Notes: generated from the letters alone by a model not told the origin. 64,000 nt of DNA from Limobrevibacterium gyesilva (GCF_025989185.1 NZ_JAPDNT010000012.1:37192-101191), one strand, 5' to 3'; shown: positions 1 through 9,653, counted from the stretch's first letter. Program-made: numbers and translations.

Positions 1-1804
1 GCATGTCGCGCGCGTCGCCGCTCTCGGGCAGTTCGAGGTCGAGCATCTCGATATTGCCGAGGATCACGGTGAGCAGGTTGTTGAAGTCGTGCGCGATGCC
101 GCCGGTGAGGCGGCCGATCGCGTCCATCTTGGCGGCCTGGCGCAGCTTGTCGTCGGCGGCGACCTGGCGGCTGATGTCCTGCATATAGACGACGAGGCCG
201 GGCGCGCGCGGATAGGCATGCGCCATCAGCCACGTATCGGTGCGCAGCCATTGCAGTTCGAAGGAGACGGGATGGCGATCGCGCACGGCGCGGCGGCATT
301 CCGCCTCGAAGGTGGAGCCGCACAGCTCGGGGAACACGTCCCAGATCGGGCGGCCCCGCAGGTCCTCGGCGTATTCGCCGAACAGCCGGTCGGCGTTGCG
401 GTTGGAGCCGACGAAGCGCCACTCGACGTCCAGGGTGAAGGTGGCGTCGGACATCTCGAGCAGGATGGTCTCGACGGCCTGGCGTGTCTGGCCGGCGCTG
501 TCGCGGAAGCGCTCGGCCTCGTCGGCGGCCTCGGCGACGACGGCGGCATGGCGGATCCCGGTTTCCGTGATGCTGGCCAGCACGGCGAGGAAGGCGAGGT
601 CGGCCGGCGTGAAGCTGGTGCCGTGGCGGCGCTGGAACGCGACGGCGCCGATGCGGACGAGATCGGCCCTGGCGATCACGGGCAGCAGCGGGCGCATCAC
701 CGCCTGCTCCGGCGGCCGACGGTCCTCTCGGGGCAGAATGGCCTCGCAGGGAACCAGCTCGCGCGCGCCTTCCAGCAGCCGGCACATCAGCGCGTCGCGG
801 TCGGTCGTCCCGTACAGCTCCGCCGCCATGGCGGCCAGGCGCTCCAGCCGGCGGGTCTCGCGCTGCTCGCATTTGCGCACGGCCAGGACCGCGAGGGCCA
901 CGAAGGCGATGACGATCAGGGCGCTGCTGCCCACCAGCAGGGTGCGCGACCACCAGGCCGCGAGCGCATCCTCCGCGGCGACGCTGACCGCGACGATGCC
1001 GCCGATCGGGCCGTCGATCCGTCGCGATTCGATGGTGCCGCCGGCGGCGGCGTCGGGCGCGGCACCGCGGGCGAGCGCTTCCCACTCCCCGGCGCGCTGC
1101 GAATCGCCCGCCGCTTCGCGGCTGTTGGTGACGCGGGCCAGAGGGCGGCCGTTCTCGTCCATCAGGGTGACGGCGCCGCGTGATCCGATGGCGAGGTCGG
1201 CAAACTGGCTCTGCAGCAGCTCCTGGCCGACCACCGCAAGGATGGCGCCGGAGAAACCGGGCTGGCGGATGCCTCTGATAACACAGAGCACCGGCACGCT
1301 GGCGCCGTCGGGGAGTGCCGCGGTGGCCGGCTTCAGAACGAACTGGTCCACCTCCGGCCGTTCGTCGCGCAGGCAGGCTGGTACCAGCGCGCCGCTGCGC
1401 AGGGTGGACGCGACGGAGCCGGACAGCACCGCCCCGCCCTCGCCCAGCACGTAAAGGCCGACCACGCGCGGCTCCACGCGGCGGCGCTGGGACAGCAGCG
1501 TGTCGAGGCGGGCGAGCTTGGCCGGGCTGGCGTCGGCGCCGGGCAGTGCTTCTTCGACGGCGTGCAGGGTGCCGTCGATGCGGGTCAGCAGGTCGGCGGC
1601 GCGTTGCCGGGCGATGTCCGCCACGTTCCGGGCGGCGAGGTCCGCCTGCTGCATGGTGCGGACGCGGTCGAGCAGGATGGCGCCGAACGAGACGCCGCCG
1701 AGCGCGACCCCGGCCAGGATCGCCACCAGGCAGAGCGGGCAGGACAGCCCGAGCGCGCCGTGGAAGCGCCGTAGGATCGCGGACAGGAAGCCGGGCAGCG
1801 CCAC
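1..1804 (-). CDS. Membrane sensor histidine kinase (3' end beyond the window)
   Basis: This is a two-component sensor that would autophosphorylate on His and pass the phosphate to a response regulator. About 601 codons are visible. There is a membrane segment near residues 17-43, a periplasmic sensor region to about 280, a second membrane segment near 283-308, a GAF-like region about 325-418 and a PAS domain about 441-540. The HisKA dimerisation helix carries the H-box GGIAHDFNN, with the phospho-accepting His near 572. The catalytic ATPase domain lies beyond the left edge. The only usable start in this frame is a GTG at 1804 with a weak ribosome site. The gene follows the CtrA-like regulator on the same strand after a gap of about 110 bases, so the two are probably a pair (inference). 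Confidence 0.85.
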   Translation of the reverse strand, partial: MALPGFLSAILRRFHGALGLSCPLCLVAILAGVALGGVSFGAILLDRVRTMQQADLAARNVADIARQRAADLLTRIDGTLHAVEEALPGADASPAKLARLDTLLSQRRRVEPRVVGLYVLGEGGAVLSGSVASTLRSGALVPACLRDERPEVDQFVLKPATAALPDGASVPVLCVIRGIRQPGFSGAILAVVGQELLQSQFADLAIGSRGAVTLMDENGRPLARVTNSREAAGDSQRAGEWEALARGAAPDAAAGGTIESRRIDGPIGGIVAVSVAAEDALAAWWSRTLLVGSSALIVIAFVALAVLAVRKCEQRETRRLERLAAMAAELYGTTDRDALMCRLLEGARELVPCEAILPREDRRPPEQAVMRPLLPVIARADLVRIGAVAFQRRHGTSFTPADLAFLAVLASITETGIRHAAVVAEAADEAERFRDSAGQTRQAVETILLEMSDATFTLDVEWRFVGSNRNADRLFGEYAEDLRGRPIWDVFPELCGSTFEAECRRAVRDRHPVSFELQWLRTDTWLMAHAYPRAPGLVVYMQDISRQVAADDKLRQAAKMDAIGRLTGGIAHDFNNLLTVILGNIEMLDLELPESGDARDM

Positions 1805-1916
1805 CGCGGTTGCGCCGGCGCTATCGGCGATGGACGATGCGGCCCCGACTGGTCGCGCGGCGCAGAAGACGTGCCATGAGGACCATCCGTGCCATGCCCA
1901 CCGCCGAGACGCACCG

Positions 1917-2657
1917 TCAGGCGCGCGCCGCTCCCCTTTCGAAACGGGCCACCGGGGTCAGCGGAATGACATCCGCAGGCACGTCGGCCAGATCGCGCAT
2001 GATGTAGCCATGGCCCCGCACGGTGTCAATCAAGGAGCCGAGGCCCCAGGCCGCCAGTTTCTTGCGCAGATTGCAGATGAACACGTCGATCACCCGGGTT
2101 TCCGGGCCGTCGAGGCCGCTGTACAGATGGTCGAGGAAGTTCTGCTTGGGAATGACACGGCCTTTCCTGAGCGCCATCAGCTCAAGGATCGAATATTCCT
2201 TGCGCGTGACGCTGAGCGGCCGGTCGTCCACGCGGACCTCGCGGCTGGCCATATCGATCTCGAGCGGCCCGACCCGCAGCACCGAGCGGGCATAGCCATT
2301 GCGCCGCCGGACCACCGCCTCGACGCGGGCGACGAACTCGTCCTCGTCATAGGGCTTGCTGAGCAGATCGTCGGCGCCCAGCCGCAGCGCATGCGCCCGG
2401 GACTTGCCGGAGGTGTAGTCCGCCAGCATCAGCACCGGGGTGGAGAAGCCCTGGGCCCGGAAGCGGCGCAGCGCGTCGCACCCTTCCCCGTCGGCGAGCG
2501 AGCGGTCAAGGACGATCATGTCGTATTCGTAGGTTTGCAGATACACGAGCGCGTCGCCGCCGGTGCGGACGTGGTCGACTACCGCGCCGGTGGCCCCGAG
2601 GATGGTGGATGCGGCTTGTGCTTCGGCGGTGTGGCCCTGGACGAGGAGAAGTCGCAT
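1917..2657 (-). CDS. CtrA-like OmpR-family response regulator with degenerate receiver
   Basis: Transcription factor of 246 aa with a receiver (about 1-117) and a winged-helix DNA-binding domain. The second half closely follows CtrA: KEYSILEL, ALRKG, NFLDHLYSG, VIDVFICNLRKKLA and RGHGYI. In the receiver the phospho-acceptor Asp51 and Lys101 are present. The acidic pair expected at positions 7-9 reads Q-G-H, and the Ser/Thr expected near 79 is Ala. Phosphorylation by a partner kinase may therefore be weak or absent (inference). The start is an ATG at 2657 preceded by AGGGGA at good spacing. It lies directly upstream of the sensor kinase on the same strand. It is more likely a CtrA paralogue than the essential cell-cycle CtrA. 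Confidence 0.88.
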   Translation of the reverse strand: MRLLLVQGHTAEAQAASTILGATGAVVDHVRTGGDALVYLQTYEYDMIVLDRSLADGEGCDALRRFRAQGFSTPVLMLADYTSGKSRAHALRLGADDLLSKPYDEDEFVARVEAVVRRRNGYARSVLRVGPLEIDMASREVRVDDRPLSVTRKEYSILELMALRKGRVIPKQNFLDHLYSGLDGPETRVIDVFICNLRKKLAAWGLGSLIDTVRGHGYIMRDLADVPADVIPLTPVARFERGAARA

Positions 2658-2975
2658 GGCTGCAGTCCCCTGAGACGATCAATTCTTGAGGAGGACTAAG
2701 CCATGAACCGATCACGAAGTGGTGTTTGAAAATGTCAGGAATCAACCTGCCATCGAGAGCGCCCGTGTTGCGTCCGCAAAACAGTGTCATGAAATGTCAG
2801 AAAGCGTTTGAGCGGAGGCGGGACGGACCGGCACCGGCGCATCGGATCGGCCAGCGGACGTGGTCTCCCCTCCGATAGAGACGTCATTTAAACGGATATC
2901 ATAAACATCACATTAACACGCGCCCTGGTTGGGTGAGCCGTCGCAACGCACCAGCCGCCGGACCGCTCATCCTTC
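2658..2975. other. Intergenic region, divergent promoters
   Basis: This stretch separates the minus-strand regulator from the plus-strand glycosyltransferase, so promoters for both should lie here. Positions 2881-2920 are clearly AT-richer than the surroundings. I see no convincing gene. An 8-codon reading frame at 2703-2729 with a strong GAGGAGGA sequence upstream is too short to call. Confidence 0.5.
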
Positions 2976-4586
2976 ATGCGCACCTGGACCCACCCCCTTC
3001 AGGCCCGGCCCACCGCCGCACCCGCAGCGCCCGCGATCGCCTGGTACGCCGTGCCGGTGGCGCAAACCCGGCCGGCCTTGACGACACATGGGCACGCGCT
3101 GCTGGCGCTGACGCTGTTGGCGTCGATCCTGCGGCTGCACGACATCGCCCTGGACGGGTTCTGGAACAACGAACTTTTCAGCATGTACTGGATCCGCAAC
3201 CCGATCCATTACCTCGTCACCAAGGGGATGCTGATCGAGACCAATCCCCCTTTGCACTATATTCTGCTGAAGCTGTGGACGGCGGTGTTTGGCGCAGACG
3301 AGGTGGGCGCGCGGTCGCTCTCGGCGCTGGCGTCGATCGGTTGCGTGCCGCTGATCTACGCGTTGGGGCGGACGCTGGGCGGGCCGGCCGTGGGACTGGT
3401 TGCGGCCGGATTGCTGGCGCTCTCGCCGGTGCAGATCTATTTCGCCCACGAGGCGCGGTGCTACGCCCTGCTGCCGGTCTTCGTCATGCTGGCGCTGCTG
3501 GGGGTCTGCCGCTTCCTGGACGAACCGGCGCCGGCCGACAGGGCGGCGCACCGCTGGAGGGGCCTCGTTCTTTACGGGGCGGGCGCGGTGGCCCTGCTCT
3601 ACACCCACGCGACCGCTCCCTTCGTGATCGCCGCCCTGGGCGCCACGGTGCTCTTTGCGCTCATCGACATGAAGGCGCCCGCCGCGCAGATTCGCCGGTT
3701 CCTGCTGGCCAATCTGGTGGTGGCGGTGTTGGCCGCTCCGGTTCTCGTGGCCATGGCACTGCAGGCGCGGTCGCCGAATATCGCGTGGATGCCGCCGTTC
3801 GGCCTGGACACGCTGCTGATCGTGGCCCGGTATCTGATGGTCGGGCCGATGCAGCGCGCCGACCTGGGCGATAGCGGCTCCAGAATATTGCTGTGGACGG
3901 AGATCGTGCTGGCAGCGGCGACAGCGATCGTGCTGTTCGCGCTTGCGCGCGGCACCATCCGCGACCGCCGCGCCTTCGCCCTGGTGCTGGTCTTCCCGGC
4001 GTTGTTCCTTCTGGCTGCCACCGCCGTCAGCCTGGCGCGGCCGATCCTGATTCCGCGCATCGGGATCTGGCTGTCGGTGCCCGCAAGCCTGGCCGCGGCG
4101 TTCATCCTGACCGGGCATGCGCGGCGGAAGCTGCGGCTGCTGGCGGGCGGGCTGATGGCCGCGTGCATCGGGATCGGGCTGGTGAACAACAGCCTGGCGC
4201 CGGCGGAGCACAAGCCGGACTGGCGGGCGCTGCTGCGAGACAACCCCGCCGACGCCGCCGACGGGCCGCTGCTGGTGGCCGGGCGTTATGTGGGGCCGCT
4301 CGGGATCGCCTTCTACAGCGGCGATGCCGTGCACCGGCCCTTGCGCCATTGGGTGCCGGCGCCGGACGAGACACCGACGGCAGCCGACCTCCTGAGCCGC
4401 GCGGCCTCGGGCGCCGAGCCGATCACCACGCAGCAGATCGTCGCGACGATCCGGGCCGGCCGGCATCTGCGGCTGTTCCTGAGCGACACCGACATGGTCC
4501 TGAACGAACAGGCTTTGTCCGGCCTGCCGGAATTCGCGACGACAGACCGGCAGATCTATCCGGGTCTCGTCGTTCTTTCCTGGTAG
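2976..4586 (+). CDS. Membrane glycosyltransferase, GT39/ArnT-like
   Basis: Polytopic membrane protein of 536 aa resembling the GT39/ArnT/PMT group, which moves a sugar from a lipid-linked donor to a lipid or protein on the outer face of the inner membrane. The first loop carries WNNELFSMYW and ETNPPLHYILLKLW. A later segment carries SPVQIYFAHEARCYALL, typical of the family. About ten or more hydrophobic helices follow, then a soluble C-terminal part from about residue 400. The start at 2976 sits after the AT-rich intergenic stretch. It stands alone, so its acceptor cannot be deduced from context. Confidence 0.82.
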   Translation: MRTWTHPLQARPTAAPAAPAIAWYAVPVAQTRPALTTHGHALLALTLLASILRLHDIALDGFWNNELFSMYWIRNPIHYLVTKGMLIETNPPLHYILLKLWTAVFGADEVGARSLSALASIGCVPLIYALGRTLGGPAVGLVAAGLLALSPVQIYFAHEARCYALLPVFVMLALLGVCRFLDEPAPADRAAHRWRGLVLYGAGAVALLYTHATAPFVIAALGATVLFALIDMKAPAAQIRRFLLANLVVAVLAAPVLVAMALQARSPNIAWMPPFGLDTLLIVARYLMVGPMQRADLGDSGSRILLWTEIVLAAATAIVLFALARGTIRDRRAFALVLVFPALFLLAATAVSLARPILIPRIGIWLSVPASLAAAFILTGHARRKLRLLAGGLMAACIGIGLVNNSLAPAEHKPDWRALLRDNPADAADGPLLVAGRYVGPLGIAFYSGDAVHRPLRHWVPAPDETPTAADLLSRAASGAEPITTQQIVATIRAGRHLRLFLSDTDMVLNEQALSGLPEFATTDRQIYPGLVVLSW

Positions 4587-4723
4587 CGGCCGAGAGGAAC
4601 ATGTCGTGGCGCGGCACCCGCACCGTCGCCAGCAACATGCCGTCCCCTTCCCCGTGCCGCCGCGACGATCCCTATCAAGGCATCACATCCGGGTACGGCC
4701 ATAGCGTATGGCGGCGCCGGAGG

Positions 4724-4744
4724 GCGCAATTGCAGCCATTGCGC
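4724..4744. repeat. 7-bp perfect inverted repeat upstream of ABC operon
   Basis: GCGCAAT and ATTGCGC face each other across seven bases, in the 253-base gap between the glycosyltransferase and the iron-type importer. It could be an operator for the importer or a weak stem after the upstream gene. No T-tract follows, so a terminator is less likely. A shorter GCCATA/TATGGC pair lies just upstream near 4698-4712. Confidence 0.4.
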
Positions 4745-4839
4745 ATATAGGCCCTTCTCGCATCCGATGCTTTCTGCAACGCTGGACAATCGGCAAGGTC
4801 ATCCAGCACGCGAAGACGTGCGGCGACAGGGAGAACGGC

Positions 4840-6636
4840 GTGGAGCTGCAAGCTACAACGCAAGGGAGTCGACCGGCGCCGTCTGCGGCCGGCGCCGTCG
4901 GGACACGGTCGGCGGCTGCTCGGCCGGTCGCGGTGGTGGTCTGGCTGTGGTCGGCGCTGCTGCTGGCGATCCTGACCTTCCTGGTGATCTATCCGACCGG
5001 GATGCTGCTGCTGGGCACGCTCACCGATTCCAATCCGGTGACCGACGGCTACCAGAACATGCACCTGTCGCTGGGCAATTTCGCGACGGTGCTGGCCAAC
5101 CCGAACGTGCACGCGGCACTCGGCAACTCGTTGCTGGCCTGCACCGGCGGCACCGTGGTGGCGGTGGTGATCGGGCTCGCCTTCGCCTGGATCGTGGTGC
5201 GCACCAACACGCCGTGGAAGGGGTTCATCGCGAGTGCCGGGATGCTGCCGCTGTTCGTGCCGCCGCTGGTGGCGGGCGTGGCCTGGGCGATCCTGGGGTC
5301 GCCGAAGACCGGCCTGATCAACACGATGCTGGCGCGGATGGGCATCGAGGCGCGGGTGAACCTCTATTCCATGGCCGGCATCATCTTCGTGTTCGGCATG
5401 TACTACGCGCCCTATGTCTACATGTTCACCGCGGCGGCGCTGCGCAACATGGACCCGTCGCTGGAGGAAGCGGCCGAGATCTCCGGCGCGGGCCCGGTGC
5501 GCACGCTGCTGACCATTACGTTCCCGCTGATTGCGCCCGCCATCATTTCCGGCATGCTGCTGTCCTTCGTGGTGATGCTGGGCATCTACGGCATTCCCGC
5601 GGTGCTGGGCGCGCCGGCCGACATTCCCGTGCTCACCACCTACATCTTCGCGCTGACATCCTGGGCGCCGCCGCGCTACAGCACCGCCGCGGCCGTGGCC
5701 ATGATCCTGATGGTGGTGACGGGCATCCTGGTGGTGCTGCAGCAGAAGGTGCTGTCGGGGCGCAGCTTCACCACGGTGGCCGGCAAGGCGTTCCGGCCGC
5801 GGTCGCTGAACCTTGGGCCATGGCGATTCCTGACGCTGGGGCTCGCGTTCGTCTATCTGATCATCGTGGTGGTGCTGCCGACGCTCGCCCTGCTGGTGGC
5901 GGCGTTCCGGAAGTTCCTGTTCATCCGCGACTTCGCCAGCCTGTTCGACGGCAAGCAATACGGGCTGATGCATTTCCAGCGGCTGTTCGCCAATCCGGCC
6001 ACGGTGAACTCGATCATCAACACGATGAAGGTCGGCGTGATCACCGCGCTGATCGGCGGCGTGCTGGCATTCGCCATCGGCTATACCGTCAACCGCACCC
6101 AGGCGCCGGCGCGGCGGGCGATCGACGTGATCGCAACCGCCCCGGTGGCCATTCCCGGCCTGGTGATCGGTGTCGCCTATCTGTGGGCGTGGATCGGGCT
6201 GCCCGGCGGATTCTACGGCACCATCTGGATCCTCGCGCTGGCCTTCGTGGCGCGCTTCCTGCCGGACACGATTAAGGCGCTGTCGACATCGCTGATGCAG
6301 ATCCATCGCGAGCTGGAAGAGGCGGCCTGGATCTGCGGACGCGGCGTGCTGAGCACGATCGTGACGATCATGCTGCCGCTGGCGCGGCCGGGCGTGGTGG
6401 CGGCGATGACGCTGCTGTTCGTGCTGGCGATCCGCGAGCTGGGCTCGTCGCTGTTCCTGTATTCCAGCAGCACGATGGTGATGGCGGTGCAGCTGCTGGG
6501 TTATTACGAAGGCGGCAATATCAGCGTCACCGCGGCGTTCAGCCTGGTGCAGATGGTGATCCTGGGGGCGCTGATCGGGGTCGCGCACTGGCTGTCGCGT
6601 GGCGCCGCCGATGGCGGCGTCGGCCGCTCGGGTTGA
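4840..6636 (+). CDS. ABC transporter permease, fused two-domain Fe(3+)-type
   Basis: Inner-membrane permease of 598 aa carrying two complete BPD-transport domains in one chain, as in FbpB/AfuB/SfuB-type iron importers. Two EAA loops, which dock the ATPase, are visible: EEAAEISGAGP near residue 209 and EEAAWICGRG near residue 493. About twelve hydrophobic helices are present. The frame is open further upstream, but the GTG at 4840, preceded by an AGGGAGA ribosome site, gives the natural N-terminus. It heads a three-gene operon with the binding protein 33 bases downstream and the ATPase after that. Fused permeases of this kind also serve other anions, so iron is the best guess, not proven. Confidence 0.85.
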   Translation: MELQATTQGSRPAPSAAGAVGTRSAAARPVAVVVWLWSALLLAILTFLVIYPTGMLLLGTLTDSNPVTDGYQNMHLSLGNFATVLANPNVHAALGNSLLACTGGTVVAVVIGLAFAWIVVRTNTPWKGFIASAGMLPLFVPPLVAGVAWAILGSPKTGLINTMLARMGIEARVNLYSMAGIIFVFGMYYAPYVYMFTAAALRNMDPSLEEAAEISGAGPVRTLLTITFPLIAPAIISGMLLSFVVMLGIYGIPAVLGAPADIPVLTTYIFALTSWAPPRYSTAAAVAMILMVVTGILVVLQQKVLSGRSFTTVAGKAFRPRSLNLGPWRFLTLGLAFVYLIIVVVLPTLALLVAAFRKFLFIRDFASLFDGKQYGLMHFQRLFANPATVNSIINTMKVGVITALIGGVLAFAIGYTVNRTQAPARRAIDVIATAPVAIPGLVIGVAYLWAWIGLPGGFYGTIWILALAFVARFLPDTIKALSTSLMQIHRELEEAAWICGRGVLSTIVTIMLPLARPGVVAAMTLLFVLAIRELGSSLFLYSSSTMVMAVQLLGYYEGGNISVTAAFSLVQMVILGALIGVAHWLSRGAADGGVGRSG

Positions 6637-6669
6637 AACAACAAACGAAATGACAGGGGGAGTGTAGCC

Positions 6670-7716
6670 GTGAAGCGCATGTTGATGTCCAGGCGACAGG
6701 TGATGGCGTCGGCCGTCGGGATCGGGGCCGCGGCGATCACCCGCCGCTCGGTGGCCGCACAACCGTTCACGCCGTCGGCCGGGCTGGTGGAGGCGGCGCG
6801 CAAGGAAGGCAAGATGATCTACTACACCGCCAGCTTCACCGAGGTGGAGCAGGAGGTGATCAACGCCTTCAACAAGCGCTTCCCGTTCGTGCGCGTCGAG
6901 ATGGTGCGCGCCTCCGGCGGGCAGCTGATCACGCGGGTGAAGACCGAGGCGGCGGCGGGCAAGCTGGTGGCCGATGTGGTGGACCACTCGGACCGCGGGC
7001 TGATGAAGGCGCTGGAGCACCTGTTCCAGGACTACGCGCCGCCGAACGCATCGGACTACCTGCCGTCGGCACTGGTCTCGCCCAGATTGTGGCCGCGGCT
7101 GACGCCGGGCTGGTCGATCGCCTACAACACCGAGCTGGTGAAGAATCCGCCGAAGACCTGGATGGACCTGACCAAGCCGGAATACGCCAAGGGACAGATC
7201 GGCCAGGTGATCGGCCCGTCCGGCGGCACCACCTGGACGCGCATCATGTTCGAGCGCCAGGTGTTGGCCGAGGATTACTGGAAGCGCCAGGCGGCGACCA
7301 AGCCGGCACTGTACCCGTCCGGCGCGCCGCTGTCCGATGCGCTGGTGCGCGGCGAGGTTTCGATCGCGCCGCTGATCTACAACGCGATCCTGCCGAAGAA
7401 GCGCGACGGCGCGCCGGTGGAAATCTTCTTCCCGCCGGAGGGCGTGCCGATCGTCCCCTACGCCACCGGCATTCCGAAGACCTCGGCCAACCCGAACGCA
7501 GCGCGGCTGTTCCTGGACTGGTCGCTGTCGCCCGAAGGCCAGGCCTTCACCATCAAGGACCAGGGCAACCTGACCTCGCTGAAGGAGCCGCCGTTCAATC
7601 CGGAAGGGTTCGATCCGAAAGTGGCGAAGGTGTGGGTGCCCGACTTCAAGCAGTTCGTGGAGTTGCACGACAAATGGCTGGAGGAATGGAACACCGTGTA
7701 CGGATACCGCCAGTGA
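6670..7716 (+). CDS. ABC transporter extracellular solute-binding protein (family 1, iron-type)
   Basis: Periplasmic binding protein of 348 aa that would deliver ligand to the fused permease upstream. The N-terminus has twin arginines followed by a hydrophobic stretch (SRRQVMASAVGIGAAAI), suggesting Tat export and cleavage near residue 30. The mature part starts GLVEAARKEGKMIYYTA, typical of FbpA/AfuA-like proteins. The GTG start at 6670 follows a GGGGG ribosome site. I cannot assign the ligand-binding tyrosines of true ferric-binding proteins with certainty, so the ligand could be ferric iron or another small anion. It sits between permease and ATPase with short gaps. Confidence 0.85.
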   Translation: MKRMLMSRRQVMASAVGIGAAAITRRSVAAQPFTPSAGLVEAARKEGKMIYYTASFTEVEQEVINAFNKRFPFVRVEMVRASGGQLITRVKTEAAAGKLVADVVDHSDRGLMKALEHLFQDYAPPNASDYLPSALVSPRLWPRLTPGWSIAYNTELVKNPPKTWMDLTKPEYAKGQIGQVIGPSGGTTWTRIMFERQVLAEDYWKRQAATKPALYPSGAPLSDALVRGEVSIAPLIYNAILPKKRDGAPVEIFFPPEGVPIVPYATGIPKTSANPNAARLFLDWSLSPEGQAFTIKDQGNLTSLKEPPFNPEGFDPKVAKVWVPDFKQFVELHDKWLEEWNTVYGYRQ

Positions 7717-7730
7717 GCGGAGCGGTTTGA

Positions 7731-8840
7731 ATGTCGGCAGAACTGGGGGTCGAACATCTGCGCAAGGTGTTCGCCACCGGCAAGCCGGCGGTGGACGACG
7801 TGAGCTTCACCGTGCAGGCGGGCGAGATCGTGGTGCTGCTGGGGCCCTCGGGCTGCGGCAAGACCACGACGCTGCGCTGCGTGGCCGGGCTGGAGCATCC
7901 GACCGCGGGCGCCATCCGCATCGGGGGCGAGGTGATCTCCGCCCCCGAGCAGGGGGTGCTGGTGCCGCCGCGCCGGCGCAATATCGGCATGGTGTTCCAG
8001 TCCTATGCGGTGTGGCCGCATATGACCGTGCGGCAGAACGTGGCCTATCCGCTGCGGCACCGCGGCATGACGCGCGCGGAGATGGACCGCAAGGTGGCGG
8101 AGGCGCTGGAACTGGTGGACCTCTCCAGCTATGCCGACCGTGCGGTGGTGTCGCTGTCCGGCGGGCAGATGCAGCGCGTGGCGCTGGCGCGCAGCATGGT
8201 CTATCAGCCGCGGCTGCTGTTGCTGGACGAGCCGCTGAGCAACCTCGACGCGCAGCTGCGGTTGCGGCTGCGCGACGACCTGCGGCGGATCATCAAGCGG
8301 GCCGGGCTGACGGCGCTGTACGTGACGCATGACCAGACCGAGGCGGTGGTGCTGGGCGACCGCATCGGCGTGATGCAGAACGGCAAGCTGCTGCAGATGG
8401 CGCCGCCGGACGAAGTGTACAACCGCCCGGCGGACCTGTTCGTGGCCAGCTTCACCGGGGCATCGAACTTCGTGGCCGGGCGGGTGGTCGAACGCCAGGG
8501 AGAGTTCGGCACGATCGAAGCGGGCGGCGGACAACGGCTGACGGCGTGGCTGCCGGCGGCGCTGGCGCCGGGCGCGGCGGTGACGATCGCGATCCGGCCG
8601 GAGAACATCCGGTTCGGCCATGGCGACGGGGCGAACCGCTTTGCCGCGGAGGTGCTGGCGCAGCGCTACCAGGGCGTGCAGACGATCTACGAGCTGGGGC
8701 TGTTCGGCGCGCGCATCGAGGCGCTGGAGGTCGGCACCACCATGCGGCACGAGGTGGGCAGCCGGGTGGACGTGGTGCTGCCGCCGGATTCGTGCTGGGC
8801 CTATGAAGCCGGCACCGCCGCGGATCTGGCCGCCGACTGA
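7731..8840 (+). CDS. ABC transporter ATP-binding protein (FbpC/PotA type)
   Basis: ATPase subunit of 369 aa energising the importer encoded just upstream. Walker A GPSGCGKTT lies at 38-46, the signature LSGGQMQRVAL near 142, Walker B LLLLDEP near 163 and the switch His in YVTHDQ. The part after about residue 240 is the TOBE-type regulatory region seen in FbpC and PotA, which in iron importers can carry a regulatory site. The gene follows the binding protein after 14 bases. It ends 33 bases before the convergent oligopeptide ATPase gene. Confidence 0.9.
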   Translation: MSAELGVEHLRKVFATGKPAVDDVSFTVQAGEIVVLLGPSGCGKTTTLRCVAGLEHPTAGAIRIGGEVISAPEQGVLVPPRRRNIGMVFQSYAVWPHMTVRQNVAYPLRHRGMTRAEMDRKVAEALELVDLSSYADRAVVSLSGGQMQRVALARSMVYQPRLLLLDEPLSNLDAQLRLRLRDDLRRIIKRAGLTALYVTHDQTEAVVLGDRIGVMQNGKLLQMAPPDEVYNRPADLFVASFTGASNFVAGRVVERQGEFGTIEAGGGQRLTAWLPAALAPGAAVTIAIRPENIRFGHGDGANRFAAEVLAQRYQGVQTIYELGLFGARIEALEVGTTMRHEVGSRVDVVLPPDSCWAYEAGTAADLAAD

Positions 8841-8873
8841 CGCATCCGTGCGGCCGGGGATCGAAACGCCGCG

Positions 8874-9653
8874 CTATGCTGCCGGAGTCGCGTCGATATC
8901 GACGCTGCTGGGGTCGAAGCCCTGGTTGGAACGCAGCAATTGCTTCGTATAGGGATGCGTCACCGTGCCGCTGGCCAGCGCGTCGGCGGTGGTGAGCTCC
9001 AGCAGCTCGCCGCGGCTCATCACGCCGATGCGCTCGCAGAGATGCGCGATCACCGCGAGGTCGTGGCTTACCATCAGCATGGTCAGGCCGTGGTCGCGCC
9101 GCAGCCGCGTGAGCAGGTTCAGGATCTCCGCCTGCACCGACACGTCCAGCGCCGAGGTCGGCTCGTCCAGCAGCAGGATGCGCGGCTGCAGGATCAACGC
9201 GCGGGCGATGGCGACGCGCTGGCGTTGGCCGCCGGAGAGCTGGTGCGGATAGCGGAAGCGGTGCTCGCGCCCCAGGCCCACCTCGCGCAGGGCGGTGGCG
9301 ACGCGGCGGTCGGCGTCGCCGAGGCGATGGATCGCCACGGGCATGCTGAGGATCTGGTCGACGGTCTGGTTCGGGTGCAGCGACCCGTACGGGTCCTGGA
9401 ACACCATCTGCACCATCTTGCGCGTGGCCGTGCTGCGGCGGCGGCCCATCTCCTGGCCCGCCAGCACGATGCGCCCCTCGGCATGCGCGATCAGGCCGGC
9501 GACGGCGCGCAGCACCGTGGACTTGCCGGAACCGGACTCGCCGACCAGCCCGAACGCCTCGCCGGGAGTGACGTGCAGGGACACGTCGCTTGCCGCCAGC
9601 ACGCGCCGGGCGCCGGTGCCATAGGCAACCGATACGTTCTCGAGCGTGATCAC
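8874..9653 (-). CDS. Oligopeptide/dipeptide ABC transporter ATP-binding protein (DppF type)
   Basis: Second ATPase of a peptide-type importer, 259 aa. Walker A GESGSGKST lies near 37-45, the Q-loop motif QMVFQDPYGSLHP follows, then the signature LSGGQRQRVAIARAL, Walker B LLLDEPTSALD and switch VSHD. The HPYTKQLL element near the C-terminus is typical of the OppF/DppF group. It starts with GTG overlapping the stop of the preceding ATPase by four bases (GTGA). It is the last gene of the minus-strand five-gene operon dppA-B-C-D-F. Confidence 0.92.
   Translation of the reverse strand: MITLENVSVAYGTGARRVLAASDVSLHVTPGEAFGLVGESGSGKSTVLRAVAGLIAHAEGRIVLAGQEMGRRRSTATRKMVQMVFQDPYGSLHPNQTVDQILSMPVAIHRLGDADRRVATALREVGLGREHRFRYPHQLSGGQRQRVAIARALILQPRILLLDEPTSALDVSVQAEILNLLTRLRRDHGLTMLMVSHDLAVIAHLCERIGVMSRGELLELTTADALASGTVTHPYTKQLLRSNQGFDPSSVDIDATPAA

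Noticed and set aside
2703..2729. 8-codon frame after a strong GAGGAGGA site
   Set aside because: Too short, and no link to a regulated downstream gene in the same frame; probably chance.
2888..2916. Two TTAA motifs near the CtrA-like gene
   Set aside because: They are 21 bases apart, whereas a CtrA box needs TTAA-N7-TTAA.
4675..7668. 997-codon open frame antisense to the iron-type permease and binding protein
   Set aside because: It is His/Arg/Gln-rich, matches no family and mirrors codon positions of clearly real genes on the other strand; typical of GC-rich DNA.
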